From the NCBI RefSeq assembly GCF_000090795.2, contig NW_003546778.1:1-63511 (forward strand): DNA of 63,511 nt, in the 5' to 3' direction. The DNA is from Amphimedon queenslandica (lineage: Eukaryota; Porifera; Demospongiae; Haplosclerida; Niphatidae). A program made the position numbers and the translations under genes. Positions 23,042-38,706 of the stretch are shown piece by piece (positions within the stretch are counted from its first letter, which is position 1; every line of letters begins with the position of its first letter). The notes under the pieces were generated by a model, which saw only the letters and a list, made by a program, of their open reading frames with translations, had not been told where the DNA came from and did not search any database.

Positions 23042-26000
23042 CTAGTAGTTAGACTGGGTCCTTGTCTCATAAAGACCACTCTTGCTCAGGTAGCGGACCC
23101 ACTTCACAACATCGTGATCGCTGTAATTCAATTTCGGCTCAAACACTTTGAGATAACGGACCTTTAGGCCTGAGCAAGCAAAGGGAACCTAAAAGGAATG
23201 ACAATGACATTATTAAAGATTATCCTATGCTACGTGTATAATAAATTATCACTGCAATGGCACAAGAGCAATAATCATTTCATTCATTTGTTTGATACAA
23301 GTAAATCAACAAAAATTTGTAGCAATTATAAAACAATTACACGTACAAGTACATTAGTAGAACCAAATTAGCCATGACAAAAAATTTTCCGCATGTACAT
23401 GTATGTATATGCATTATTATCGGTAATATTGATTATTAATGTTGTTCGTATAATTACGAACAATGATAAAGAAGAACAAACAACGTAATCAAACCAAAAG
23501 GAAGAAATCCAAAGTGAGAAAAGTAAGGATCAACCCATCCACTGATGGAATGGAGAATTCATCAATACAGTACAATACATTATACAGTATAGCCTGCTAT
23601 TGTGGACACTCTAAAATAAGGAGGCCTCTATAATGAGGACAGGTAGTATCAGTCCCAATACAATAGTAATGTGTATTAATGAACCTCTGAAATAAGGACA
23701 GGTTCATAATCAGGAGGGTATTATTGGGTACCAAGGTGTCCGGAATAGACAGGCCTGACTGTATTTGCTATCATTTAAAACTATACCACAATGCTTATTC
23801 CATCCATTGCAATGTAAAACAAATGTTACTAGCAGCTAAACATACTGCCTCTATGCTTCATAGCATTCAACCAATGCAGCTATTACATAATGTATATATT
23901 ACATGCTTGCACCTCTCTACTTGTATTTCAATCAGTAATGTATTGCCTCACCCTAGGGCCAAGGATACTGTAGTTTTGACTGCTAAGAATGTCTACACTG
24001 AAATCTTATCCCAAACACGTGCACAAGTTTCCGTGTGACCATTTTCAATGCATGCAAAACAAAACACAAATGTAAATGTACACTTCACACACAAGAGATA
24101 CACAGGGCTGCTCAGCCATGAAGGGATACTAGCATACCAATAGCCTCTGCCCACACTATCAGTGACATAACAGCTATGGATATTATTTCAATAATATTCA
24201 TACTTCAATGACGTGTCTCCTCAAGTGTGACCATAACAGTAAAATTATAATTATAAAATCGTAAAATTTCATTTTTGCGGTGAGCCTTGCTTCAAAATGT
24301 TATCATAACAAGCAAAGGGAAGAAATATGCATTGAAGTAGATGTATATGGAGTATAAAAGTGTTTGTCAGATAGAGGCAAAATGATAATAAACAGATATG
24401 GGACAGTAATGTGGGCGGGTATACTACACAACAATGTAGTACATGTACATGAGACAGGTGCACTGATGCAGTTCAAAGTCCCTCAGGTCATAACAGAGTC
24501 ATTGAGCTATACATGCAGCTACTTAGCGTCACTTCTATTAACACTTTAAAATGACTGAATTTTTTTTAAGTACAGTCAGGCCTGTCTATTCCAGACACCT
24601 TGGGGGGCAATAATACCCTCCTGATTATGAACCTATCCTTATTTCAGAGGTTCATTAATACACATTACTATTGTATTGGGACTGATACTACCTGTCCTCA
24701 TTATAGAGGCCTCCTTATTAGAGTGTCCACAATAGCAGGCTATACAGTACATATATATAATAAAATGATAGAAATTATTGACCATCCACTCTAATCTCCT
24801 CACTCAACCCCACCAAGAGTGAGCCACTGTTTAGCAAAGCATGTAAAATTTGATCAACATGTCATTTATACATGTACATGTACATGTACATGTAAGGTTA
24901 GAAATACTTAGAAATGAGCCTCATTTGGTGACACACATTGTCACTATATACCCTTGACAAGCTAGTAAGCTACATGTAAAGTAGATGTACACTGTACATG
25001 TAAACTAAAGCTTTAATAAGCATTGAACAACATACAGTAATGTACATCCACAAACATACATGTACATGTACACGTACATGCAATTATACAATGTAAAAAA
25101 ATTATCATTGATAATAATACATACAGTATACAGTACTTTTGTACATGTAAGGCCACTCCAATTAGATTCCTAATTTTTCCTTTCCCGCCCGCACACGCCC
25201 ACATGGGCAGTTAATTATTTGATTATTCATACGCTATACACATCAATTTATATTGCAATAATCAAAAAATGTGATGAATATTAATGAAGCTGCCCACCCG
25301 CATCAGCCCCGCCCGTGAAAGGAGGAACTAAATCTAATTAAAGTAGCCTAAGTGTCTGAGTTAAAAATTGACAAGTAAATATAATAACATGTATATGTAC
25401 ATGTAGCATAGTCCTGCCTATGGTGGTTGAGGGTGGTCGGGACAACCACCTCAACAAATGAACCAACCAGTTCATCACTTAGACCAACCATCCAATTAAT
25501 ACTAATAGCCATACATAAAGCATGATACTGTAGTCTACTAGTATGGTGTACATGAACTTAAAAGGAACAATATTAGTCTCCAACCACCTCTAATTTTATT
25601 CTAGGCGGAACCCTGCATGTACATGTGTATGTACATGTATTATCATACTTGATGTATGATCTAGTTGGAGTAGCCTACATTGTACATGCAAGTATCTCAT
25701 TAAAAAATTGACAAGTAAATATAATACGTACATCTTACATCTACAATTCTACATGTACATGTACATGTACATGTAAGACAGTTATATTTACTTATAGTTG
25801 GATGTGATATGTACAGTACATGTACATGTACATGTGATATGTACATGTATAATGTATCTGACTCACTTCAAAGTTCATTGAGATTGGTGGGCGTGTCTGC
25901 TGTTTGCTTTTTGAGCTTTCGGTGGTTGATGATGGCAAGAGCTCAACATCAGCAGTGAGCTGTGTCTCCTTCATGCCAGGGAATCTTCTAATCCTAAACA

Positions 26001-29000
26001 ACAATTAAAAAACAATTAGAGCAAATATTTGAGACATGGCACGAATGGAATCAATAGAAGCTAGACAAGGGAAAGGGTCAGGAAAGGCCTTCTACACAAC
26101 ACAACCACAAGACATGACATTATTGACACACAGTATCTCCTTCTGTGCATTCATTATTGTTATATACTGTAGTTTACACAAGTACATGTGCATTGACCAC
26201 ATTTTCATGCAACCCACGATAGCCTTTTCAAAAAGCAGTGCATAAAAGTACTTGGTTTTCCAAGCTTCTTGAACTCTCCTCCATCATACTATTGAGAACT
26301 AGTAGACAATTTTTGGAAGGGTCCATAATGGACCCTAACTTTAACTTTGGTATTTATCATGATAAAAGAGCACATTAACATACGTACATGTGATATTACA
26401 GTAAGGAGTGGATAATGTATATGTAGAGATTTATGATGAGTGATAAAGTATAGCCTGCTATTGTGGACACTCTAAAACAAGGAGGCCTCTATAATGAGGA
26501 CAGGTAGTATCAGTCCCAATACAATAGTAATGTGTATTAATGAACCTCTGAAATAAGGACAGGTTCATAATCAGGAGGGTATTATTGGGTACCAAGGTGT
26601 CCGGAATAGACAGGTCTGACTGTATGTATACTCAATTTTGAAGTAATACTAAAGTCATGAATATATACATGTAGTTGAAGCAATACGCACATGTAGGTAC
26701 ATGCATACATGTACATGTACATGTTGTTATACATAAAAATTAGTGAATGGCCGTATATGAGAGCTAGGCTGGCTAATCTATGCATCATATGTACGCGTAC
26801 TAGTAACTGTGTCATATTATGTTATAGTTTCCCCTCATTCCATCATCATGGGATACAATGTATAGTCTAAACAGTCGAAGTCACAAAGACAGACCAACAG
26901 CAGACCAGCCAGAACAATGCACATGTAGGGAGCTGCTGGTACAATCAATGGCTGACGTCATGAAGCATGACGAACTAGTGTGTTTATACACTGTATGTAT
27001 CAAATATTGTTATGAAGATTGCGTGTTTGTGTGTGTGATACTGCGAGTGTTTACAGTCAGGCCTGTCTATTCCGGACACCTTGGTACCCAATAATACCTT
27101 CCTGATTATGAACCTGTCCTTATTTCAGAGGTTCATTAATACACATTACTATTGTATTGGGACTGATACTACCTGTCCTCATTATAAAAGCCACCTTATT
27201 TTAGAGTGTCCACAATAGCAGGCTATACAGTATTCATTTGATGTGTGTGTGTGTGTGGCCAATAAAGAATGAAAAAAGGACACCACCTGTCTTCCAAATC
27301 CTCTCCCTCTCCTCCCTCCCTCCCTCCCTATTGTAAAGGTATGTACATATACATGTACATGTACATATACATGTACATGTACATGTACATGTATGTACTA
27401 AAGGCGTAATTGTATAGTCTAGACGTGGGGCAGAGCACAGGCCACGACATAACAGCCCAGGTGTTACGCAACAGTCTAATCACTTTGAAGAACACACACA
27501 CAGAACAAATAATACCAACATAATGCCAAGTTAGTGCATACACAAACCAATTAGAACACCAGGAGCAAAACATCCCAAAAAATACCATTGAATTATATCT
27601 AAGCTTTGTAGCATAGTAAACACGAGTTAGATGTGCTGTATATGGCATGTAAATGTATGTAAGGGTACTATTAATAATAAAAATACATATTGTATATATA
27701 TACATGCATGTGCAGTATACATATACATGTATGTGTGACTGAGTTAAAAATTGACAGATATAGAACATACACTGTACATGTATAGTACACAGTAATTAGG
27801 TACAGTATTATGTATAGTACACAGTAATTAGGTACAGTATTATGTATAGTACATAGTATTCTTGTACATGGACACACACCCAGATAGTCTATTGGCAAAA
27901 GAATGCAGAGTTCACTATCATGCAGTGTCCAGCAAAGGGAATTAAAGGCTTCACAGATCATTAGGTCTACAATCTGCATATTCAATTTCAGCCAAAGGCA
28001 ACAAGTAACATGGGTGTGTATATGTACTTGTACATGATACAGTAGTAGGGGAGATTAATAAGTACATGCACTTGCACAAATCAAGGCATGTACATATTAT
28101 TTTCATCACATAATTTTTATAGTAAAGTAATATTCATCATAATATAATTTTTTCCAATGCAGTAAAGGTAAAACGAACATATAGTAGTTACATGTAGTTG
28201 AATAGATGTTCAACACAAAGTTAAATGCTTTAGAAAGTATTGCAGGCGCAGTAGATGTACATATACATGTACATACCAATGAAAACTACATGTAATTGGA
28301 TGGTTAGTTGCTTACATCATGTACTAATTGACTTATGAAAGAAGAAGGAAAGGATAATTACCATACTTCTACAATTATAACTGATAAACTCTGTATGGTA
28401 TAGTAGCTTCTAGAAGATAATTGGGCTATTATTAGGCATGGAATATAAGAATGAAGACAATGACAGGTATCCTGAATGAGTGTGGCATTTTACACGACGC
28501 AAAAATAATGAATATGTACATGTACATGTACATAGCATACATGTAAGTGTGTCAAAATTATTATCACAAAATGGGTATTACATGTACATGTACTGTATGC
28601 TAATATGCACAATGCAATAGCAGTGGGTTCCTTTTCAATCTGCTATTCTTATTTCTAACCTACATGTACCCTAGCCTATTTTTCTTCCTATTAATAAATT
28701 TTTAGTGATTTGTACTATGTTAATAGGAATGTTTCGCTTTAAGCTTCGTGTGTGTGCATGTGTACAATTCATGTTCTTTTACATGTACATGTACATGTAA
28801 AAGACGTACTTCCAAACTATGGCATTCTCTCCTGACTTGTAGCGTGGTCTGCCTTTCAGAGAAATGAGCTTGACACCAGCTGTATTTGGAGGGGTGGGTA
28901 TCTTAACCTACATGTATAAACAGAGATAAAATAAAACATTCATTTGAGGAAAAAAATTTTTTAAATTGATTTTAGAATTATGGTATTGGGTAGTGCTTGA

Positions 29001-32000
29001 AAGTTTCATACAATTAAACTTTTGTTGGGCCTGCCCCAAAATCATTTTCCCAAATCTCGATTTTGCAAATCTAAGCAAAATAAAAGATGCACATGTAAGT
29101 CACCAAAAGCTTCCGGCTATGTAGTATTCAATACATGCACAGTCAGGCCTGTCTATTCCAGACACCTTGGTACCCAATAATACCCTCCTGATTATGAACC
29201 TGTCCTTATTTCAGAGGTTCATTAATACACATTACTATTGTATTGGGACTGATACTACCTGTCCTCATTATAGAGGCCTCCTTATTTTAGAGTGTCCACA
29301 ATAGCAGGCTATACTGTATAATGTACATGAATACAAACATGTACATGTACATGTACAAGTACAGAATGGTTCCTATGCAACAGCAACTGATAGGAGGAAT
29401 ATTTGATTTGGGATCAGTTGTCAATTGCATTAGGACAAGTGGGGCAGGTAAGGCTAAGATGTAATTTCATTATTTGGGTATAACATTACAGGACAAAGAG
29501 AAATCTTGTAACTTGCTCCATAGTTACAAGTATAAACAAAACCAAAACAAATTATAAGAATACATGTACATGTAGCAATTTTTTGCTACATGCACTTCTA
29601 AAGATGGTAACTAGTCGGATGCCATGCATTAACGGGGTGAGCTTGAGTCTATTCGTGGTATTGCACTGACTCTGCTGATAGCTAGGCTGCTTTTCTAGTT
29701 AAATCTTGAGTCTAGGACGTCATCCTAGCCCTCTGAGCTATGTAGAAGAGTGTCTTTTTCACTCCAGCGAGGTCGTTGAGGTTGATCTCAAGCTTTCTTC
29801 TCTCTTCATACATGCACATGTGTTAATATTTCATTAGAATGAGCTACCGCATTAGATCATTGACTGATAAATAGATAGTAGTGCATACATGGGGCATGAC
29901 CAGAAGATGGGCGTGACCAGAAGATGGGCGTGACTGCAGATGCACATACATACATACATACCGTATAAGTGGTTTTTTCGAGGCTTGCAAATTTCGTGAA
30001 AATAAATCCGCAAAAATCAATTTAATACAGTGCCTGCATATGGCACACGTGGTAGAATTTGCGAAGTTAAAATCCACGAATTATAGTTTTAGCAGATTTC
30101 GCAAAATATAATTCCCTTGAAAAAAACCACTTATACAGTACATACACGTACATACAGAAGATTTCTGCTACAGTGGGGCTCATCCCAATAACAATACATG
30201 TGTTACATTAATAATAATAATATGACATACATGTACATGTACATGCAAGCACATATAACATACATGTACATGTAAATGTACGATATCTACATATGTACAT
30301 TCAAGCTCAAAAAAATTAAAATGGCGGATTCATTTAACAATTGTACATTTTTATTACAAATATGTACATGTACATGTGCATATACATTATACAAATTGTC
30401 TTAATTCCGAGTGTACCTCAACATGTTGGGCGTTCAGTGTGGGTTTGAACAGACTCTTAAGGACCACCTTTATCTCCATGTGTTGCCTAGAGGCTTCCCT
30501 CACCAGAGGGATCACTCTGAATGGTAACGTGATATCGTTGGTAGTCCGATATCTAAAAACAAAAGATAAATCAATTATGCCTCCCACTCCTCAATCCCAC
30601 TAATAATTGGCTGTATATGTACATGTACATGTACATGTACATGTACATATATGTACATGTACATATATGTACATGTAGATGTATATCCCCTCGTTTTCTC
30701 CCTCATTCCCCCTCTCTCCCCCTACTCATTCCTTGTCTCCTCCTACCCTCTCCCACCAGCAAAATAACACCTTCGCTTCATACACATGTACATTACATGT
30801 ATATACATGTATACACTGTACATGTACATGTATGTACATCTTGCCACATCTTTTGCTTAATACAGTATAGCCTGCTATTGTGGACACTCTAAAATAAGGA
30901 GGCCTCTATAATGAGGACAGGTAGTATCAGTCCCAATACAATAGTAATGTGTATTAATGAACCTCTGAAATAAGGACAGGTTCATAATCAGGAGGGTATT
31001 ATTGGGTACCAAGGTGTCCGGAATAAACAGGCCTAACTGTACATGTACATGTACATGTACGTTTGCATATGCATTTCTTATTTTCAAAGAATATTTGAGA
31101 CTTTAATTAATTGAGTTACCTCATTAGTTCAAATTCCCCATCTGGTGGTATGAAACTGATGCTCCTTTCACTTTCAAATTTACTCAGTTTGACACACTGG
31201 TGGAATGTACAGTCATCAATGGCAACACCTGACTTTGGATTGTGTCCAGACCTGCAATCAATAACAAATAAAAGGAGAATTTAATTTTTAAAATGAAGTA
31301 AAAAATATATGTAAAACTATAGTGGATTAATTGTATTAGTTTCATGTACATTTAAACATTAAGCATGTTTGTAGGCAATGCATGTGCAATGTACAAAATG
31401 AATGAGATACTATTATTATATTATAAATGTACATGTACATGTAAATGCATAAAAACTAATAAATAAAGATTATAATAATACATATACAGTATACTGTGTG
31501 TGTGAGTCTGAGTTAAAAATTGACAAATAATTATTATTATAATACAATGTACATGTATTATTATAACTGTACATGTACATGTACATGTACAATGTATGGA
31601 ATTGTAAGAGGGAGCTCAAAATGTAGGAGGAGAAAAATTCCCCTCAATTAAAATCCATCATTATCGATACAGTAAATACAAACATGTTGCACATGTACAT
31701 GTACGTTTTGTACATGCACATGTACATCACTTATGATCTAAAAGCATACACTATTGAAAGAAAATTAAATAATAATTATTAATATATATACAGAATCCCA
31801 AAAAACATGAAATTTCCCAATCATAATTACGTGTACACACACAACAGGTGTCGAACATAAAATTGCTAGAATTTTAATTTGATTTACATAACGACAGACG
31901 CACGCTAATGACCAATAGCTCTGAGCTGGAGGAGTTTTTGGAACCATAACCATGACAAATACACGTTTAATTCATGTGTATCAAACAATAATAAGAATAA

Positions 32001-35000
32001 TAATAATAAATACATATCAGATACGTGTACGTGTACATGTAGATAATACATGTACATGTACAATACATGAGATATTTTGACTACGTGTACTTGTACTTAT
32101 TGAATGAAATATTCTCGAAGGTGCTTCGGTTATAATTTGATAATGTTCGTCGTGAGTTAAAAGAGAATGTAAAGTGTAACAAGATTCCTGGACAAACCAA
32201 TTACCACACCTTAGTGACCTCTTTCATCTGACGGCGCCACTTAGGCTGCGTATAGCCAATCGAGAAAGAAGCTTGTCATTTTTGAGCTGCTAAGGATTCT
32301 ACAAGTTGCCATAAACAGCCTACGTATTTACATTTAGTTCCAAATTTTGTTTCAATTTATATATCATCTTTTCTTTTCATTCCTTTCTTAGATTGAGAGT
32401 GACAGAATTTATAATAATCAACAAGCAAACGTATTAGTATCAAAAAATATTCTGATATTTGTTTTCGCCAATCTTAACTTCTATACACTTAGGAGTATCA
32501 TAATGAGTCAATGTAGACTGTACATGGATGTACTGTATAAGGAAAGTTCTGAAGGAATTTCTACATGTCTACATGTACATGTACTGTACATTGTACATGT
32601 AACTTTTAGACACGAAGCACCAAAACCAGATTAGGCTCATTAATTGTTGCATGGATGAGTTAGGAAATGTTTGAAACTTGTAAGTCAATTAGTAGACAAA
32701 AAGCTAATGGTTGTGTTAGAGATAGTACTACCTATACAGCTACACCTACTACATGTACTAATATTGCAAGTACATGTACATGTACTACATAATAAATGAT
32801 TAGTACAGACCCAGTCTTACATAACATGCACATACACTGTATGTAAGTCTTACAGGATGTATACAGTCAGGCCTGTCTATTCCGGACACCTTGGTACCCA
32901 ATAATACCCTAGCTCCTGATTATGAACCTGTCCTTATTTCAGAGGTTCATTAATACACATTACTATTGTATTGGGACTGATACTACCTGTCCTCATTATA
33001 GAGGCCTCCTTATTTTAGAGTGTCCACAATAGCAGGCTATACTGTATTAAGTAAACACATACTGTAAATCATATTATTCCTAATAAATAGACAGCATTTC
33101 CAATGTTTCACATTATCCCTAATAACAAGACTATGCCTATTAAATACTTATATCCAAACAAACCAAAAAAATATTCCAAGAAGGCACGCAAAAGGCTGTG
33201 AGTCTAAGTTGATTAGTCAAAACAAGCTACAAATGATTCTAATTAAATAAAAAGCACACTTACATGTTTCATCACACGAATGACTAGACATCAATTAATG
33301 AGCAATGCTAATAACACCTGTCTACTGGGAGGACATACATGTACATGTATAGCGTAATGTAATGTAGTAATTAAGATAAAATGAGAGAGTTACATAATGA
33401 TTGGTAATCATGGACAAGCGAACATGAGAGGCGTCATTATAGGAAGACGTAATACTGATAATGCAATAAAACTCCTGGAATAATAAGGAATATAAATTGA
33501 TTAGTAGATGTTAATTATCGCTCCCAAAAGGAAGCTTAATTACTATATGAACATACATGCGTATGCATGTATCTGTGTATGTACATGTACGGCTGTTTAT
33601 TAGTCTAACAATGAATCATTAATGGAATCATGTCATGCTATAGTAACTTACTAGGAGTAATGTAGAACATTAAAGGGGCAAGCCTAAGCAAGCTATAGAT
33701 TATGTGCTGTATGAGCTACATGTATGAGCAAGCAAAGCAATTCCACAAGTCTGTAGATTAAATTTTCTCCATCACCGTTTCAGAATCTCTGCAGCAATTA
33801 AAGATATCTTGCTTATAGCTAGAAGCAGTGACTAAACAAATGATATTTGAAGAAGATTGTACCATAGGCTATGACTGTACATCTTCTTTGTTAGCCTAGG
33901 CTTGCTGCTACAGAAGAAACATCACCTAGAATAGATCTCATGATGCATGCAGCCCGGCCAGCTACAGCTTTGACTTGCATAATTGTATTCAGCTTATCAG
34001 AGTCCTTTATATCAAAAAAAGATTCTATATGATTTTCTAACCTTTCTTCTTGCTGGAGAAGTCTTTTGACAGCAGTTTAGTCTTATCTTGCTGACCGTTT
34101 GCTGCAAATAAGCTCAGACTTGCTGATAGCCGCCCCATTTATTCATTGTGACCACACCCGCTTTCAATGAAGATTAGGCTATTTAACTTTAATAATAGTT
34201 AGACGACCCTATCATCCCTGTACAGACAAACAGACTTTTATCGTCTTAGTGGGGTTCGATGAGGCTCGCCCCAATAAAATAGTTTGATGATTATTATACT
34301 GTCAAGACAAAGTGATGATTATTTTGAATGTTGTATGGTGTACGTACCATAACACATGTACATGCACATGTACTTTTTGTCTTTAAAATAATTATTAATG
34401 ATTATACATGTACATGTACATGCATGATATAATCACTAAAACTGAAGTGCATTTAATGATAGCATATATTACTAGTAAAATAATAAATTAGGAAACATAT
34501 TGTCAAGGTTTTTTACATGTAAAAAATCAACAGAATAAATAAATAAGTGAAATACAGTACATTGTACATATGTATGTACATGTGTATGTATGTACATGTA
34601 CATGTATGTTTTTTAGAATGAGCTCAAAGGTACTGTACATGTAAAAAACTAACAACAAAACAAACTAACACAGCATAATACATGCCAGATAAAAACACAA
34701 AAAATACATGCATGTAGTAATAAGTACATGGACAACAAATAAAAATACACAATACACATACATACATGTACATGTACATACATAAGAAGAGAGAAAGATA
34801 GAAAGAGTTAATGAGACACATGCCCTTCAGCAAGAGCAAGGTCAAGTTGTACAAATGCATAACAATGTATGGTATGTATGGGTGTACCTCTTAGCAAGTT
34901 GCTGTTCCAGTGATTGAGCTTCTGGTGTTGATGGCTTGGCCTGTCTATCTATGAGGAGCTTATCATTCATGCCAAACTTGCACTCGGGCATTCCGCTAAG

Positions 35001-35075
35001 GAAACTCTTCATTACAACACGACCGGACACATGAGCAGAGAGGACCTGACCTGGAATAGTTAGGAGAGAGGGAGG

Positions 35076-35108
<33 letters not shown>

Positions 35109-35271
35109 GGAGAGAGAGAGAGAGAGAGAGAGTATAATTTTGACAACAAAGAAATAATTTCGAATTCTTTGTTACATGTACATGTAGTTTGCTGCATGTG
35201 CAACTTTTGCTGCAATTACATGTACATGTACATGGATTAAAATCGTCATTAGTAATGCATGTGTATTTCAC

Positions 35272-35319
<48 letters not shown>

Positions 35320-36792
35320 ATAAGTAGCATGTATATGTACATGTAGTTACATGTAGTTAAATTCTCAAGTACATCCATGTACATGCATGTAACAGAAAAT
35401 TCTCCATTTTAATAATTTTTTCAGATACATGTACAAAGTTTGAGTTGATTCCAATCTAAGCTCATTCAGTCATTCCAATCTAAATTGGATTTTTAAAGAA
35501 TTTTTAAAGTAGCTTTAAAATCTTGTCAAAGTCCCTGTATTATAGTACAGGAATTTTGGCCAAATTTCGCCAAAATTGAAAAAGAGAGAAATTTCAATTT
35601 TTATATTTTTTTCAGATACATATACATGTACTTATGTTGCGTAAAAAGTTTGAGCTCATTCCGATCAAAATTAGATTTTTAAAGAATTTTTAAAGTGGCT
35701 TAAAAATCAGGTCAAAGTCCCTGTACTATAGTACAGAGATTTTGGTCAAATTTCGCCATAAATGAAAAGCAGAAAATTCTCCAATTTACATTTTTTTACT
35801 GATACATATACATGTACTTGTACTTATGTTGTGTAGAAAGTTTGAATTTGTTCCGATAATAAAAAAATTGCTTCAGAATTTGGCCAAAAATAGCACATAC
35901 ATGTAAATGTAAATATTTTTAGTATCCAAACAAAATGGAATATATTTATTTGCTTCAAAATCTTGCCCAAGGTACATGTACTTTATTCCGATTAATTGAT
36001 AAAATAGCAGTAGTACTAGATCAATATACTTTTCAACTCAGACTGAATTCTTCTAGTACTACAGAATGCTATTGATCTGCATGTACGAGTATAACAACTA
36101 CCATCAACAAAGAAAGAGTTTGATCACCATGGCAAGTACACATGTACATTAAAAATGCACATTTGCATGACACAATATGATAGTTATTGCTCTTTAGTAG
36201 TATTTTACACAGTGCAGACTATAAGTCCATTAGAATGATGCTTCATGACTATANNNNNNNNNNTACATGTGTACATGTATTATAATCATAATCATTGATT
36301 TAGGGTGAAATTTTGGGATCCAATTTCAAGATGTACGTGTAGTTTAAATTGGGTAATTTTCAAGTGTTATAAATTTAATACCAAATAGAAAATTTAAATG
36401 CTGGACATTTTCATATGCTTCGTGCAAAAATTACCATCATATTAAATAAACCAAAATTAATAGTACATGTACAATCATTGATTTAGGGTGAAAATCTAGG
36501 ATCTAACTTCAACATGTGTGTGTAGTTTAAATTGGGTAATTTTCAAGTGTTATAAATAACAAAATGAAAAATTTAGATGTTGGACATTTCATATGCCTCG
36601 TGCAATAACTAAGGTCATATAAAATAAACCAAATTTACAGTACATGTACATACATGTACATGTACATGTACATGTACGCATGTTACATGTTACATGTAGA
36701 CCTACTGTTGATCGTATTCCCTGCTGTGTAATGTATGTCTTGAGGATGCCACTGTCTGTCTTTTGGGGATAACCAAAATCTAATATTTCTAT

Positions 36793-36831
<39 letters not shown>

Positions 36832-38673
36832 AATTTTGACAACAAAGAAATAATTGCAAATTCTTTGTTACAACATGTAATTTGCTGCAATTAAATGTAC
36901 ATGTACATGTACATGGATTGAAATTGTCATTAGCAATGCATGTGTATTTTACCATTATTGTTATTATTATTATTAAATAAGTAACACGTATATGTAGTTA
37001 TTCTCAAGTACATCCACGTACATGTAACAGAAAATTCTCCATTTTAATAATTTTTTCAGATACATGTATACATGCATGTATTTAATGTTGCGTAGAAAGT
37101 TTAAGTTGATTCCAATCTAAGCTCATTCCAATCTAAATTGGATTTTTATGTACTTTTAAAGTGGCTTAAAAATCAGGTCAAAGTCCCTGTACTATAGTAC
37201 AGGGATTTGGCCAAATTTCGCCAAAATTGAAAAAGAGAGAATTCTCAATTTTTATATTTTTTTCAGATACATATACAAGTACTTATGTTGTGTAAAAAGT
37301 TTGAGCTCATTCCGATCAAAATTGGATTTTTAACAAATTTTTAAAGTGGCTTAAAAATCAGCTCAAAGTCCCTGTACTATAGTACAGGGATTTTGGCCAA
37401 ATTTCGCCATAAATGAAAAGCAGAAAATTCTCCATTTTACATTATTTTCCTGATACATGTATGTACTTGTACTTATGTTGTGTAGAAAGTTTGAATTTGT
37501 TCCAATAATAATAATAAATTGCTTCAAAATTTGGCCAAAAATAGGACATACATGTACATGTACCTTAAGCCTACTACTATTTGTGTCTACTAATTTTAGC
37601 AAAATCAGCAAAAGTCATGTTTAGCGTTACTAATTTTAGCGTTTTTAACCAAATTAACTATAAATAATAACCATTATAATGAATAATAATTATTTTGGCG
37701 TCTATTTAATTTAGCAGTTTAAAGCTCTCTCGCTAATATAGCTAAATTTAGTAGACGCTAAAAATAGTAGGCTTAAGGTAATTAATCTTATGACACATAC
37801 ACATGTACATGTAGCACATGTACAGCAGTCATTGTACATGTACATGTACATTTACATGTACAGTAACTGTGTATAATGTATGGTACTCTTTTGTTTTATT
37901 TTGTAAAAAAAAACCGTGTACATGTACATGTACATGTACATGTACAGTAACTGTGTATAATGTATGGTACTCTTTTGTTTTATTTTGTAAAAAAAACCAT
38001 GTACATGTACATGTACATGTACATGTACATGTACATGTTTCTGGTATCCAAACAAAATAGAATACATTTATTTGCTTCAAAATCTTGCCTTGGAAAGTTA
38101 CTTTATTCCGGTTAATTAATAGAAAATAGCAGTAGTACTAGATCAATATATACTTTTCAACTCAGACTGCATTCTTCTAGTACTAAAGAATGCCATGTAC
38201 ATGTACAACAACTACCATCAACAAAGAAAGAGTTTGATCACCATGGCAAGTACACATGTACATTAAAAATGCACACTTGCATGACACAATATGATAGTTA
38301 TTGCTCTTTAGTAGTATTTTACACAGTGCAGACTATAAGTCCATTAGAATGATGCTTCATGACTATACTACATGTACATGCAGTACTACATCATGTATGT
38401 ACAAATACATGTACATCAGCATTAGTGCTTCTGCTTAAGCATTTTCACAAGTGCTTTAGATGTGCTTGAAGCACATTGCTATATTGAAATATTTGTGCTT
38501 GGTTTGTGCTTAAGCATTTTCCCCAGTGTTTTATGAGGTGCTTCAAGCGTTTTAGAAAGTGCTTGCCTCATGTCTGACATGTACATGTATAGGGTACAGA
38601 TACCATATGGTAGAGGAAGTCAGGCTAGTCTACACTCATCTTTGCAAAATAAAAACCAGACAATTATGACACC

Positions 38674-38706
<33 letters not shown>

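Noticed and set aside
23724..24038. Open frame of ~100 codons
   Set aside because: It starts inside a pogo-like MITE and continues into intron DNA; no motif or splice support.
26036..26245. 69-codon frame in an AP2M1 intron
   Set aside because: No splice sites in phase and no protein-like pattern; chance frame.
26858..27094. Open frame ending in [12 protein letters not shown]
   Set aside because: The C-terminus is translated MITE end sequence (copy 4); the same peptide end appears at other MITE copies.
30376..30603. Plus-strand frame of 75 codons
   Set aside because: Antisense of an AP2M1 exon.
34996..35274. Frame with long LSLSLS repeat
   Set aside because: Translation of a GA microsatellite joined to AP2M1 exon sequence.
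37818..38080. Frames made of [12 protein letters not shown] or MYMYMY repeats
   Set aside because: Translations of the TACATG microsatellite in different frames, not genes.
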